A DNA stretch of 64,000 bases from Apostichopus japonicus (GCF_037975245.1 NC_092562.1:27581554-27645553), one strand, 5' to 3'. Counted from the first letter of the stretch, positions 52,537 through 63,721 are shown. Notes: generated by a model not told the origin, from the sequence alone. Made by a program: numbers and translations.

Positions 52537-53186
52537 CAAGGGCGGCGGAACCGGGGGGCACAGGGGGCACGTGCCCCCCACTTTTCCTCAGGTTAAAAAT
52601 GTGCCCTTTTTCTACATAAAAAATTGAGGTGTCTCAAGTTAGCAAGAGGCCACGGAACCAGAACCGGGAAGGGCCGTTTCCGGCCATCTGAGGGGTTTGC
52701 AAAACCAACAATTTTCTTGTACGCTCCGCGCCAACCGATGGTGGCGCTCCACTCAGATAGTCGTGCATACAACTTTGCAAATCCTGGCTACGCCCCTGAC
52801 TTTTAATGAATTTCTGTGGGTCAAACTCAAAGCTAATTCGAATGGAAGAAAAAATGGTTAACATATTAACAAGAAATAAGCTCTAATTCGGAAGATTCCT
52901 AAATTAGCAACTAGCATGATTTCACCTCATTTTGTTTCAAAAGAAAACCATTTCCTTGTTTCCCAATTTGCACATTGGATATTGCAGTGCTAGTATGCAT
53001 ATTTTCCTTGAGGGGGGGGGGGGCGGGACGTTGATGGAGTGATGTGTATACGCAAATAAGTTGATACAATAAGAGTTATCAAGGGTACTAAATATAAGGC
53101 TGCATCAGTCCAATCGAATTTCTGCAAAGTGCCCTTTGATGTCGGTGCCCCCCCCCCCCCGATTAAAAGTGTTTCCGCCGCCCTTG
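52537..53186. mobile_element. hAT-like non-autonomous element with perfect 8-bp target duplication
   Basis: It begins CAAGGGCGGCGGAA (52537-52550) and ends with its exact reverse complement TTCCGCCGCCCTTG (53173-53186). The flanks are identical 8-bp copies ATGGAGAG (52529-52536 and 53187-53194), the duplication size left by hAT transposases. Length 650 bp, no transposase coding seen. The perfect termini and duplication suggest a fairly young insertion. Confidence 0.85.
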
Positions 53187-53433
53187 ATGGAGAGGGTGAA
53201 ATGACGTCAGGCTAACTACTCACACACTGAGCGAGTGAAGCCGAAAATATTTTGATGACGTAGCGTGCTGTTGGGAAAAAGATCTGTGTGTACAATTTCT
53301 TCCATACATAATTCACGTGCGGTCCGAGGAATTCTTCGTTCGATTCCTAACTGCATATGTGTGGCTAACAGAAGAAATGTGATCGTCTGGTTCTTCGAGG
53401 TAATGTGGTCATAGTTTTTTTTTTTTTATTTCA

Positions 53434-53660
53434 GACGGAATACGACACACAGGGACCGTAACAATTCAGAAAAAGGGGTGGCCATCAATGCTCTCTGCGA
53501 TTTAGATGTTGCAAAAAACGCCCTCACTTCACAAAACTTTTTCCAAATCATCGTCAAGGAACGCCCAAAGTGCCAAAATACTGACATTACACAGCAAACA
53601 ACGTGACGTCGTGTCTTGTAGAAAAGTGGTAATGATAACACTGCCTCTTACTGCAAGTGT
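53434..53660 (+). other. Candidate isolated plus-strand exon
   Basis: A T-rich acceptor (tttttttatttcag) ends at 53433 and GTCGGTAAGTTT gives a strong donor near 53660. One frame reads NALCDLDVAKNALTSQNF, then FQIIVKERPKCQNT, before a stop; the opposite strand has a 71-codon open frame. I do not recognise either. It could be an exon of a noncoding RNA, a transposon fragment or chance. Confidence 0.25.
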
Positions 53661-54009
53661 CGGTAAGTTTAACAAAATTTCCGTTTCTGGTGTTTGGAAG
53701 CTATTTTAAGTTTGCTTCTACACATTACTTTCGTATATGTAACCAAATGTGTGTTATTCATCATTTTTGTCTTCGAACATGTGTTCAAATTCTGAGTAGT
53801 TAAATAAATACATTACATCAGAACCGAATTTTGGTACTATGTGACTGACTTGTCTTTATATTGTGATTAAGTTAATTGCAAACATGGCTGATCATAAATC
53901 GAGCAACTTATTTTGCGATAGTAAGTCCGCAATAAAAATTAATGAATGGTTTATAAACCTATAAATACAATACAAGCCTAAGTCGTACAAGTTACCGAAA
54001 GCCTTATGA

Positions 54010-54071
54010 TAGAGAAGGAGCGGGAAAAGGAAAAGGAGAAAGAGGAGGAGAAGGAGAAGGAGAAGGAGAAG
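54010..54071 (+). repeat. Purine-rich GAAGGA tract
   Basis: About 60 bp of GAGAAGGAGCGGGAAAAGGA type sequence with no C or T except one C, a polypurine run able in principle to form triplex DNA. It lies 3' of the second gene. Confidence 0.85.
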
Positions 54072-54808
54072 ATTTCTTTTTCCCTAAGACAGTTCTAATG
54101 AAAGGGTTTCAAGATATTCATGTTTACAGTCATTTTAATTGTTCATTAGATGCTTTAAGACTATGATAAAAAATATTAAATACTGTACATTAAAAAGCCG
54201 GACTGATAACTGTGTTGTCAATGGTCTACAACATATCAAAATAATTCAGTGCTCTTTATGGATATAAGAAACTAAATTAGTGATGTAATTAATGTAGGGG
54301 TAAAATTAATTTATGGCCACTACATAACGAAGTTGACAAATCTCCTTTGACCTTTTACATACAACAAATTATAGAATTTGTGCAAAGTGTTATTCGTTGA
54401 GAGTAAATGCATAACAAAGTTTACCATAAACTACTGTTTTGTGGTCTTGAAACAACCTTCAAGCTGTTTACATCAAGCTGCTTCTCATACTATTCAACAT
54501 AATTAATTAATCCTGTAGTCGAGGTAATGTATATATATCATAACTGCGTGGGGCTCTCCAGCAATGACCAGACTCAACAGTTGGCGCTGTCATACTAGTC
54601 CTAGCAGAACCGTAATATACGGCTCTGAGTCATGTCTAGTTCTGCAGAACTTTACAAGCTGTAGTCTATGACTTCTGATAATAACGAAACCGTGTGTTGA
54701 TCCCTAGTAGGATACACAATTATGTTCATAATTGTACAAAGAGGGATCTCTTGAAGTTTTAAGGCAAGCTACCTGTATCTAACTTGTATTTTCAAAAGCC
54801 TTTTTTTT

Positions 54809-55077
54809 TCATTTGTTGAAACTACATTTTTGAACATTTGAGGATTGCACATCTTGGTACTCGTGGTAAAGTTTATCTCTTGACAGCTCTGTAGGAATTA
54901 GGTCATCTGGTTCATCAGATTTTGAAGTTATTTCTTGGTACGTATGTGAAGGTCCCTCTTCGGACAGCTCTTTTGCAATAACTTTTGCTGAAACATCTAA
55001 TTTAAATGAAAGATCTTGGTACTCGTGGGAGATATCATCCTTTGTTTCCTCCGTAGAAAGAGTTTATTCTGGGTCAT
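54809..55077 (-). CDS. Second receptor gene: cytoplasmic tail exon with three tyrosine motifs
   Basis: The open frame runs from [19 protein letters not shown] (from 55048) through [15 protein letters not shown] to [15 protein letters not shown] and a stop at 54809-54811. Three tyrosines sit in HEYQDL, HTYQEI and HEYQDV. Such Y-x-x-aliphatic motifs can bind SH2 domains when phosphorylated or AP-2 when not. Their spacing (26 or more residues) excludes a classical ITAM. The acceptor ending at 55078 (ttcttcctcag) would read DPE then TAA; a weaker internal acceptor just before 55048 would avoid the stop. Confidence 0.5.
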
Positions 55078-56503
55078 CTGAGGAAGAAGGACACACAATA
55101 TGAAACAAACGTCAGAATCCTTGAACATACTGTCACTAAATTGTCAAATGCTCTGAAAAGATATTTCATATTTTTGGCTTATATGAACATCATTAGCAAC
55201 TAGTTTATTGGTTACTCGTTACTATAGTAAGGACATCATTCAAAGATGCTTTGTCTTGATTACTCTAAATTCAAAACTCAGCATACATTTTGAGTGTTCT
55301 AGTTTCCATACAGTTTCTTAAGCCTAGTAATGGTAGCTGTGCACAGTAACTGAACCATCAAGTGAAAGTATTCCATTTAACTATAATATCAGTTCATAAC
55401 AGAGTGAACTGGTATATATTTATTTCCTGGTTCACTGTTTTGTAATGTCTAATTGGCTGGCCTCGCTCCATGTATTTGATACTGAATGAATTCTGGAAAG
55501 GAAATGCTACAAATTTAGCCCTGACATAAAGGTGAAATGTAATTTTAAGTACTACGTCATAAACTGTTACATGGTCAATAGTTACTTGAACACAGACGTT
55601 GTGGTTTCCAGTAGATGAATAAATGTTGGGGGCTTTTGGTTAATTTCAAATGTCATTCATTCTCAGCTTGTAAATCAGGTCAGTATATGATTCGGTGAGG
55701 CATTGTTTTGTCAGTTTAGCTCATCTATGATATATATTAAAAAACTCTGGACTATTTTGCACCTGAATATAAATCTAAGCAAGATAATCTTAATGATGAA
55801 AGTTCTCTTAAATAGACAGCATCCAACCCATTTCCGGGAATTGGGGTCGTATTTGACCCCAACTCATCTTTGAATTTTAAAAAAATTATTACTCAGCCAT
55901 CTTACATCCTACAACATTCATTTAGGTATTGAAATGTATCTAAGACCATACGTTTGTGTATAAAACAAATAAAAAGGGGGGGTCACTGTGATTTTTTTTA
56001 GTGGGTGGGGCTCAAAGGTCAAAGGTTAATCTGAAAATGACGTAATTTGGCTAAAAATCGATGTTCGCTTCAACTAAATCGTGACAGAAAATAAGAGTTG
56101 AACAACCCCCCCATTATCTTCTGTTGTATTAAGAGCTTGAGGAAATGGTGCCGTGTTGGAACATCTATCAACAAAATGACAGATATTGCACGTACTTTAT
56201 TACTATTGAGTACGGAAGTTAGGTACTTGTTTTGCAAACTTTAACATCCGTTACAAAGTATACACTGTACCAATTTTTAATTAGTTTAAATATACAACTC
56301 AATCTACATAAAGCACCTCTACAATGGCTTTGCTGGAAAACATAAATTATTTTATATCTTTCACGGATACTATATATAACTACTGCTTTAAATAATGTAC
56401 ATTACATTTGCAATTTTAAATCAATTCCATTCCATGCGAGTTATGCCAGTGAAAGAATGTACATACAAACACACCAAGACACACACATATATATATATAT
56501 ATT

Positions 56504-56542
<39 letters not shown>

Positions 56543-56599
56543 ATTTATATATATATACATATATATATATATACAAATATATATATACATACAAATATA

Positions 56600-56637
<38 letters not shown>

Positions 56638-59600
56638 TATAGGACATCGGGCTATACATGCATTACAATAAATAACAATCTGACATTGTAATGCCTCAAA
56701 TGAATGAAGTGATTATGTAAACATTTTATTTGATAAAAAGCTTAGTTTTCTTAGTTATCGTGTTCAAATGATTGAAAGTACTACCTTCTACCAACCAGAG
56801 AGTCAATCAAGAATGCAAACAAAAGGATGAGTATTGCCCCGGCTACAAGCACCACGTAAACCATTGATATCGATGCTTTTGATTCAAATAAATCTGATGA
56901 AATGTCGAATTCAAGTGTCATATCTGTAATTAAAAAATGATTTGCAACAATTTGCAAAATTAATCATTTCCATGTAAATTAACAATGTAACTTTCCAGTT
57001 AATGAGAATACGTTGTTTGGATTGCAAGTAAATTTGTTTTACATTGGTCTCAGATGTCTTTGTTTCAATACTGTACCTTCATTAATTTTCTCTGGCACGA
57101 TGGTGTGGATAATTAAAAAAAAATCTTTTAGAATTAACTTGTTATTAAGGTAGGCTCATGCCTCTACTAATATTATTAAAAAAAAAATTATTTCAATGTT
57201 AATCAATTTAACATGTGACAAATAATAGTTTATTTGCTCACTCAAATTGTAGTGCTTAAAAGATCCTGAAGACAGAAGCTACCTCTTTAACAAAAAAATG
57301 TGTACTGTGTGTAATATACTATGAATTAACTTGTTTTTTTAATTCATAAAAGAAGGGAACGCCACACATGAACCTTCTAGCCATCTTGTTAAAATACAGC
57401 TTTTCTTTTATTCCAGACATATTTTATTGTTCAGTTCTTAGCAGGAAGGCAGCATTTATATCATAGACTGTCCTTTTTGTTTTTGTTAATGACACATTAA
57501 AGTAGATTTTAAGTGTATTTTACTATTGGTAATAGTAAGCTGGGTCATGTTTTACATGAGTGACACGCTTCTGTGTATTAAAACTTTTAATCCAGGGAAC
57601 TAGTAAGAGCTAGAATAGTTAAGTTGGCTATGTAATATGAATGTGCCAGCATCTTGAGACAGTTGTATGGGGTAGAAAAGGCTTGGGTAGTTTGAGAATG
57701 CTATAGAATTGCTCAAAGTGTCCAGGGGATCCTAATATCTGCGCTAATAGATTACGACATATTTTCTTTACAATGGATTAGCAAATTCTTGTTGGCTAAT
57801 TTAGAGCAAACACCTCGCTCGTAGCTGAGAACTCATGCTGCGAGAGTCAAATGATCTCTATGTGTCTCTCTTGGTAAGGCGCCTGATTTAATTTTCCATT
57901 TCAACAAATGGCATGAGATAATTTCACTTATAAAAACCCATATTTGCCTGGGGACCTTAGTGTTGGGAATTTGGAATTCATCGTTGGCAGCAGGTGTGCT
58001 CGGGAAAGCTTCATTAGGGCAGCAGTTTGATGGCAGTATTGGTATTGGATGCTGCGTGTATCCCTGCAGTTGTTCCACTGGCCTTGCCATGGGACGTTTA
58101 ATGTGATATCATTGTAAATAAAACTTTGACATAAAACCTTTATTTACAGTACACATTATTTGGTTGAATATTTTGAAGTGCCGTAAAACAATGTTAAAGG
58201 GATGCAAATTCAGCCAGCACTTTGAATACCCTAGTTTAGAAAAAGTTCATGCAGTGTTATTTTGAATTAAATTATGAAGGAGGGTTCTTAAATTTCTATG
58301 AATTCAGATATGTTACCTCCATGCCTGCATTATTTGTGGCATGTATGTGTTAAGTTCACACCAATTTAACAATCTGAACAAGTATAACAATATCGTGAAA
58401 CACTGTCTTACACAATCTGTAAGTTTAAGTTAAGTTCCATTCTTAGAGAAATCAGTTGATTTTATTTTAGTACTCATAAGCAGTAAATTACTCTAGCATT
58501 TAGATATAATTTCAATATTTAGATGCAAATGTTTCATATTCTATATAGCATTGTCAGAAACTTGGTGTTTTAAACTTTTAAGATGACAAAAAAAAATAAT
58601 AATCTCTAACAATATTGCCCTGAGAATTCACACCAAAACGAAGCATGTTGCATCTGAGTAGTCTATGTTTGAATTGTAATTTTAAGTTGTCTTACAATAA
58701 GATAATTACTTGATGTTTGTTTAGATTTAAGTGGTATTTCCTTCAGAAAAATTATACAGCGTCTCAACATATTGTGACTTTGACTTACTTTTGTGATTGA
58801 ACAAACATGGAGTAGCGAACCAGGAAGAAGTATAAGAGGGATTGTAAATGAACCCTTCACAAATAAACTCACACCAGGAAATAATATATGGCTATGTTAT
58901 GAAACATAACTTTCAAGATATTGTAATACAGACATGTGTTTGATGCCATATGCAATTTGCAACACTGAAAGGGATTGTGCACAAACATGAAGTGAGTTTT
59001 GACAAAGTATTTTAATAATGAAAGAATAATATCAATTCTGTTCAAAGTTTTCAAGCTACTAACTGCAAGTATTATGATTATAATTTCTTTCAAGATATTA
59101 CCAACGATTTATGGGATCAGAAACTTACCTTGTATCATGTGAATGCTAGGTCTCTGAATAGTAACTTTAATAATTTATTATTATCACTAAGATCCGTTAG
59201 GCATAATTTTTCTGTTATCGGTATAACCGAGACCTGGCTTGGTAATCCTAATACTTTACATACTCTGTACAACATCCCTGGGTATAATATGGAACATGCC
59301 TCTAGACAAGGGCGTGGTGGAGGGGTTGCACTATATATCAATTCATCTCTTAAATACAAATCTCGTTCAGATTTGAGTATATTTGTAGAAGGCGTATTTG
59401 AGTCGACTTTTATAGAACTACAGGCTTCTCATTCGCCAATCATCATAGGGGTTATTTATTGCCCCTCCGGTGTTAGCGAAACTGTGCTTGACATGTTCTC
59501 TACTTTATTTATTTCATTGAATCGAGAAGACAGGAGTTGTTTCTTAATGGGCGATTTTAACTGTAATCTCTTAATTACATCGGAAAACATCGGTAATCAG

Positions 59601-62600
59601 TTTATCAACCTTGTACACTCTCACTCTTTTCGTCCACTCCACAATTTGCCTTCTAGGATAACGTCACACTCTGCTACACTTCTTGATGTAATTTTTACGA
59701 ATAGTCCATCACTTTCATCTACCTCGGGCATAATTTGTGACGACATTTCGGATCATTTCCCTGTTTTTACTATTGTTGACATTGACAATGTTAAAACTAG
59801 TATTCCGTCAATTACTTTAAGGAGGCACGTTAATCCAGCAACTATACGGTTATTTCGGTCTGCTATTGAAAACGAAACTTGGCAAGATGTCTTTTATGGC
59901 AATGATGTAAACGTTGCATTTGATCAGTTTAATAAAATATTTAGTAAGCATTTAAACAACTGTCTTCCGTATGTTCCTAGTACAAAGAAGGGTATTAGTG
60001 ACAAGAATGACTGGATGACTCCTGCCATCCTTAATTCTTGCCGTACAAAGAATCGTCTATATAAAAAATATCTCCGTAGCCGTACTGCAAACAACTTGAA
60101 CGACTACAAACGTTTTCGTAATCGTCTTACGTCTGTTATCAGGCTGGCCAAAAAGTCTTACTACACCAATATGTTTAATAATAACAACCAGGATGCGAAA
60201 AGTATGTGGCGGTCAATAAATACCCTTTTACATGGTCGACAAGCTAATCGCACTCCTGAACAGATTAATTATCAGGGGGTCAGTTTTTCTAATCCATTGG
60301 ATATTGGAAACATTTTTAATGATTATTTTACTACTATTGGTCCAGCCACTCAACATAAGATTCCTAATGTTCATTCTCACTACAAAATGTACCTGCAAGC
60401 ACCAGTCATTGACTCTTTATTCATTATTCCTGCAACAAGAGATGAGGTCCTTAAAATACTTCTATCACTCAAGCCATCCGCTGCTGGTTTTGATGGTGTT
60501 TCTGCTATTATTGTAAAACATGTTGCCCATTCATCATGTATTCCACTCACATATCTTTGTAATCTCTCTTTTGAGCTTGGTGTTGTCCCCACATCTTTAA
60601 AAATAGCTCGAGTTGTTCCTGTCTTTAAGGCCGGTGAAATGGAATCCGTGAATAATTATAGACCCATTTCAGTTCTCCCATGTTTCTCCAAGGTAATCGA
60701 AAAAATAATGTTCTCACGGTTATATAACTTTATTGCTAAGCATAATTTACTGTATAACTATCAATTTGGTTTCCTTCCTGGCCGCTCAACTACACATGCT
60801 ATTTTACATTTTACTTGTAAAGTTATGGAAGCTTTCGAAAATAATCAGTATGCTTCTGGTATATTTCTGGATCTGTCGAAGGCGTTTGATACCCTTGACC
60901 ATAACATTTTACTTGAAAAACTTGGTCATTATGGAATCCGGGGAACAGTACTTCAGTGGTTCAAAAGCTATCTTGCTGATCGTCACCAGTTTGTTGTTAT
61001 TAAAAATATAAATTCTGTTTCTAAGCCAATTAAGTGTGGTGTTCCTCAAGGGTCCATACTTGGTCCATTGTTGTTTATAATTTATGTTAATGACCTCTAT
61101 AGAGCCAGCAAAAAATTTCATATAATCACTTATGCTGATGATACCAACCTGTTCTTTTCCAGTAATGACATTAATTTTCTATTGGATACTATACAGAATG
61201 AGTTTACATATATTCATGATTGGTTTTGTGCAAATAAATTGTCACTAAATGTTAAGAAAACTACCTCTATTGTGTTTAATACACCTTCAAAGCACTTAAA
61301 TCCTAACATTAATAGTATCAGACTTTGCGGTGTTGATGTTATGCTGTCTAAGACTACTAAATTTCTTGGGGTTTATATAGATAATCATCTTTCTTGGAAT
61401 AATCATATTCAGAATATTTGTATGAAAGTGTCTAAAGGCGCTGGAGTTCTTAATAGACTTCGCCAAATCATTCCCAGAAGCACATTGGTCACTTTGTATA
61501 ATACACTCATACTTCCCTATCTTACATATTGTAATGTTATTTGGGGCAGTACCCATGCCTCTGGAATTCAACCCCTTTACTTACTTCAAAAGAGAGCCAT
61601 TCGTTATACTTGTAAAGCGGATTACCTTCAGCATACAGCACCTCTGTTTACTACTCTTAACGCTCTTAGTATCTATGATATAAATCGTTACTATGTTGGT
61701 ATTTTTATTTTCAATTGGTTACATGATAATTCTCCGTCGACTTTTCGCAACTATTTTCAGTTACGTAACGATCCTTATCCCAACCGTGCACCAAATCAAT
61801 TGACTGTTCCTTACTTTAGACTTAGGTCTGCACAACTTGGTATTCGTTATGTCGGCGTAAAACTTTGGAATTCCCTCCCTACTACTATTACTGGGTGTAA
61901 AACTCTGAACACCTTCAAAAAACGTCTTAAAGAGTATCTTATATCAAACTATCATTGATTTTGTATTTTCCTTTCTTTGCCATCTTTGTTCTATTTTCTC
62001 TGTATACTTAAGCTTTCTTTCTATGTTATATTTGTAAAGAGGTGTCAACGTAAACAAGCTCTGTAGAGCTTCTTGTTGGCACTCCTCAATCTCTTGTTCT
62101 CTTGTACATTTACCCACGTCTATTGTCATAATTGCATACTTTAGTGCGAGAGATTGAAATAAAGTCTTATGAATTGAAAAAAAAAATTGAATTGATATTT
62201 GAAGTTTGTTATGTCAAGCAGAGTTGACAATACTTAATCTATCCTAGTACAGATAGTGTGAATTGTAATGACATATTACAGCTAAACCTTATCATAACAG
62301 GACTTATCTTGAGGATTTTTCATACACGAAACGTAACTAGTGATAATGACTGAAAGTGAGATTTACATAGTCTGTTCCTACACTCACTTATGTTAGCTTG
62401 TTGAAATGGTAAAATATTGTGTACAAACATAAACTTAACTACTCGAGTGGTGTTTGTTGTTTGGTTTCAAAGAAATGTAGACTACAAAATGTGCGAAATA
62501 TCAACATCTCCCTCATTCAGACATTACATAATTATGTCTCTCTATTCAAATCAATTAATTGTTGTTTGATTTTGCAGAAAGTTCACAACATACTTCATTC

Positions 62601-63721
62601 CCGTACTTAATACTTTTGAAATAGCATTTCTTATCTGCTTAATCAGTCATCCAAATTGTAGTTTTAAGAAGATATGTTGTCCACATTTCGTGAAGTTATT
62701 ATCCTAATATTAAATTCAAAGTTGTACGTTAGAGGAGGGGTGCACTCTAATACTGAAAGTATGATAAGTCATGTAAAGATCACTAAATCAACAAGCATAT
62801 AAAAGTATACATAAACAGGATGCTAAAAATACTACATGGATAATTTTCTTCAAAAACTGATCATACAAACATATAACTGAAATATTTATTAATCTTGTCA
62901 ACCAAAATAATGTAAATATACAAACAGTATGTAAAAATGAAATTATTTGCATAAATAGAAGCAGTTTGACTGAAACAAGTTACACTTTCCAGTTTAGTTA
63001 CATTTGCTAAATTACACTGATGACAATGACTACCTCTCCATCCACTCATAAATCATGTAAAGATCACTAAATTAACAAGCGTCTAACAGAAATGGTCAAG
63101 TGTCATAGTTTGACCAATTGTTTACGTACTTTGATCACAAGTTCGGTCTGGACACACATCTGACAGAGCGGAATATGTAGCATACATGGTTTAATTATTT
63201 GCAGCGCATCGTGGTCATATCTTGCCTGGTTTCCCTTTCATGCTGCTTTCATTTTTCACTATTGACATAATTTTGAACAAATTATCTGCTTATTAGTCAT
63301 TTATAACCAACTGCCGTTTTGGGCTATATCATGAATCGTGAGCCCAAGTATAAATATGTGACAAAGCATAGAAAACAGCATTATTTCCTACAGTTTCTTT
63401 GTTGTATCTAAGACTACATATCAATGACTGAAAATAAAGAAGTGATAGTTAACAGTGCATAGCTAGTATAAATCATGGACGTTTGTAGTCACCTGTTATG
63501 GAGTGATATATTGGTTGTGATTTATTGCTTTCTACTCCAGCAGTTGTCATTGACAACTGAAAGGTGTATTCTTCTCTCAATGAGACGTTAAAGGTGTAGG
63601 AGGTATTACTGACATCTATGATCACCTCTGACATTTCACTTCCTCGTTCCATGTTATTTGAGTAGTATAAGGTCAACTGAGTTACACCAGAACTGCATCT
63701 AATATCCTGACTTGATGGCAT
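54809..63721 (-). CDS. Second receptor gene, 3' part: FN3, transmembrane helix and short tyrosine-motif tail (no phosphatase)
   Basis: Upstream exons lie beyond the right edge of the window. Visible exons are FN3 (63493-63721), transmembrane (56785-56923) and a tail frame (54809-55048, or to 55077). The first two join in phase. The FN3 exon is a copy of exon 14 of the RPTP gene, so the ectodomains are related. The product would be a single-pass membrane protein whose tail of about 80 residues has no catalytic domain but three H-x-Y-Q-[DE]-[LIV] motifs. The transmembrane-to-tail junction is unresolved: the best acceptor puts a TAA four codons in. The locus may therefore use another acceptor, need a further small exon, or be a pseudogene. 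Intron 1 of this visible part contains a retrotransposon. Confidence 0.6.
55078..56784 (-). other. Second receptor gene, intron between transmembrane and tail exons
   Basis: About 1.7 kb. It contains the mixed TA/TG microsatellite (56480-56640). A short juxtamembrane exon like exon 16 of the RPTP gene might be hidden here, but I could not identify one. Confidence 0.45.
56480..56640. repeat. TA / TG / TATAC microsatellite
   Basis: About 160 bp of alternating TA, a (GT)n core near 56526-56542 and TATACA units. It generates long but meaningless open frames on both strands. Confidence 0.95.
56785..56923 (-). CDS. Second receptor gene: transmembrane exon
   Basis: 139 nt, phase 1 in and phase 2 out, the same phases as exon 15 of the RPTP gene. 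It encodes [16 protein letters not shown], then the helix [20 protein letters not shown] and IDSLVGR. The acceptor is tttttaattacag and the donor GTAGTA. The helix sequence is not closely similar to that of the RPTP gene. Confidence 0.75.
57820..58110. other. GC-richer unclassified segment
   Basis: Noticeably richer in G and C than its surroundings, with an 85-codon open frame on the minus strand ([19 protein letters not shown] ...) and an AATAAA on the plus strand just after it (near 58117). I do not recognise the product. It may be a repeat family member or a processed fragment within the intron of the second gene. Confidence 0.3.
59022..61958 (+). CDS. Retrotransposon endonuclease-reverse transcriptase, ORF2-like
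   Basis: It copies element RNA at a nicked target site. The frame is open from 59022 without an upstream ATG at the true start, since the in-frame stop ends at 59021, and the first good match is [17 protein letters not shown], then [16 protein letters not shown]. An APE-type endonuclease follows ([32 protein letters not shown]). The reverse transcriptase has [42 protein letters not shown] and YADDTNLFF, so its catalytic aspartates are present, and a thumb and C-terminal region end with [10 protein letters not shown]. About 979 codons are uninterrupted, suggesting a recent insertion. The clade assignment is from motif style only. Confidence 0.92.
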   Translation, partial: KNNINSVQSFQATNCKYYDYNFFQDITNDLWDQKLTLYHVNARSLNSNFNNLLLSLRSVRHNFSVIGITETWLGNPNTLHTLYNIPGYNMEHASRQGRGGGVALYINSSLKYKSRSDLSIFVEGVFESTFIELQASHSPIIIGVIYCPSGVSETVLDMFSTLFISLNREDRSCFLMGDFNCNLLITSENIGNQFINLVHSHSFRPLHNLPSRITSHSATLLDVIFTNSPSLSSTSGIICDDISDHFPVFTIVDIDNVKTSIPSITLRRHVNPATIRLFRSAIENETWQDVFYGNDVNVAFDQFNKIFSKHLNNCLPYVPSTKKGISDKNDWMTPAILNSCRTKNRLYKKYLRSRTANNLNDYKRFRNRLTSVIRLAKKSYYTNMFNNNNQDAKSMWRSINTLLHGRQANRTPEQINYQGVSFSNPLDIGNIFNDYFTTIGPATQHKIPNVHSHYKMYLQAPVIDSLFIIPATRDEVLKILLSLKPSAAGFDGVSAIIVKHVAHSSCIPLTYLCNLSFELGVVPTSLKIARVVPVFKAGEMESVNNYRPISVLPCFSKVIEKIMFSRLYNFIAKHNLLYNYQFGFLPGRSTTHAILHFTCKVMEAFENNQYASGIFLDLSKAFDTLDHNILLEKLGHYGIRGTVLQWFKSYLADRHQFVVIKNINSVSKPIKCGVPQGSILGPLLFIIYVNDLYRASKKFHIITYADDTNLFFSSNDINFLLDTIQNEFTYIHDWFCANKLSLNVKKTTSIVFNTPSKHLNPNINSIRLCGVDVMLSKTTKFLGVYIDNHLSWNNHIQNICMKVSKGAGVLNRLRQIIPRSTLVTLYNTLILPYLTYCNVIWGSTHASGIQPLYLLQKRAIRYTCKADYLQHTAPLFTTLNALSIYDINRYYVGIFIFNWLHDNSPSTFRNYFQLRNDPYPNRAPNQLTVPYFRLRSAQLGIRYVGVKLWNSLPTTITGCKTLNTFKKRLKEYLISNYH
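59022..62188 (+). mobile_element. 5'-truncated CR1/Jockey-group non-LTR retrotransposon
   Basis: One long frame encodes endonuclease and reverse transcriptase, followed by about 200 bp of 3' UTR with AATAAA near 62158 and a short A-run at about 62178-62188. The element begins within the coding frame or its N-terminal extension, as is usual for 5'-truncated target-primed insertions. It sits in an intron of the second receptor gene, in the opposite orientation. Target duplications were not resolved. Confidence 0.85.
63009..63049 (-). pseudogene. EGF exon remnant, out of order
   Basis: The minus strand reads [10 protein letters not shown], matching the end of the EGF array modules ([10 protein letters not shown]). 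The rest of the exon is missing. It lies on the 3' side of the FN3 exon, whereas functional EGF exons lie on the 5' side, so it is a displaced fragment. Confidence 0.55.

Larger units (their letters stand above)
48766..54808. other. Interval between the RPTP coding start and the second gene
   Basis: About 6 kb that should contain the RPTP promoter and noncoding first exon, plus the 3' end of the second gene. It contains a tRNA-like relic (49630-49705), a four-copy tandem repeat (50249-50850), the hAT-like element (52537-53186), a candidate plus-strand exon (53434-53660) and a purine-rich GA tract (54010-54071). No TATA or initiator could be assigned with confidence. Confidence 0.5.

Noticed and set aside
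56395-56659. Open frames of 60-80 codons on both strands
   Set aside because: They are translations of the TA/TG microsatellite.
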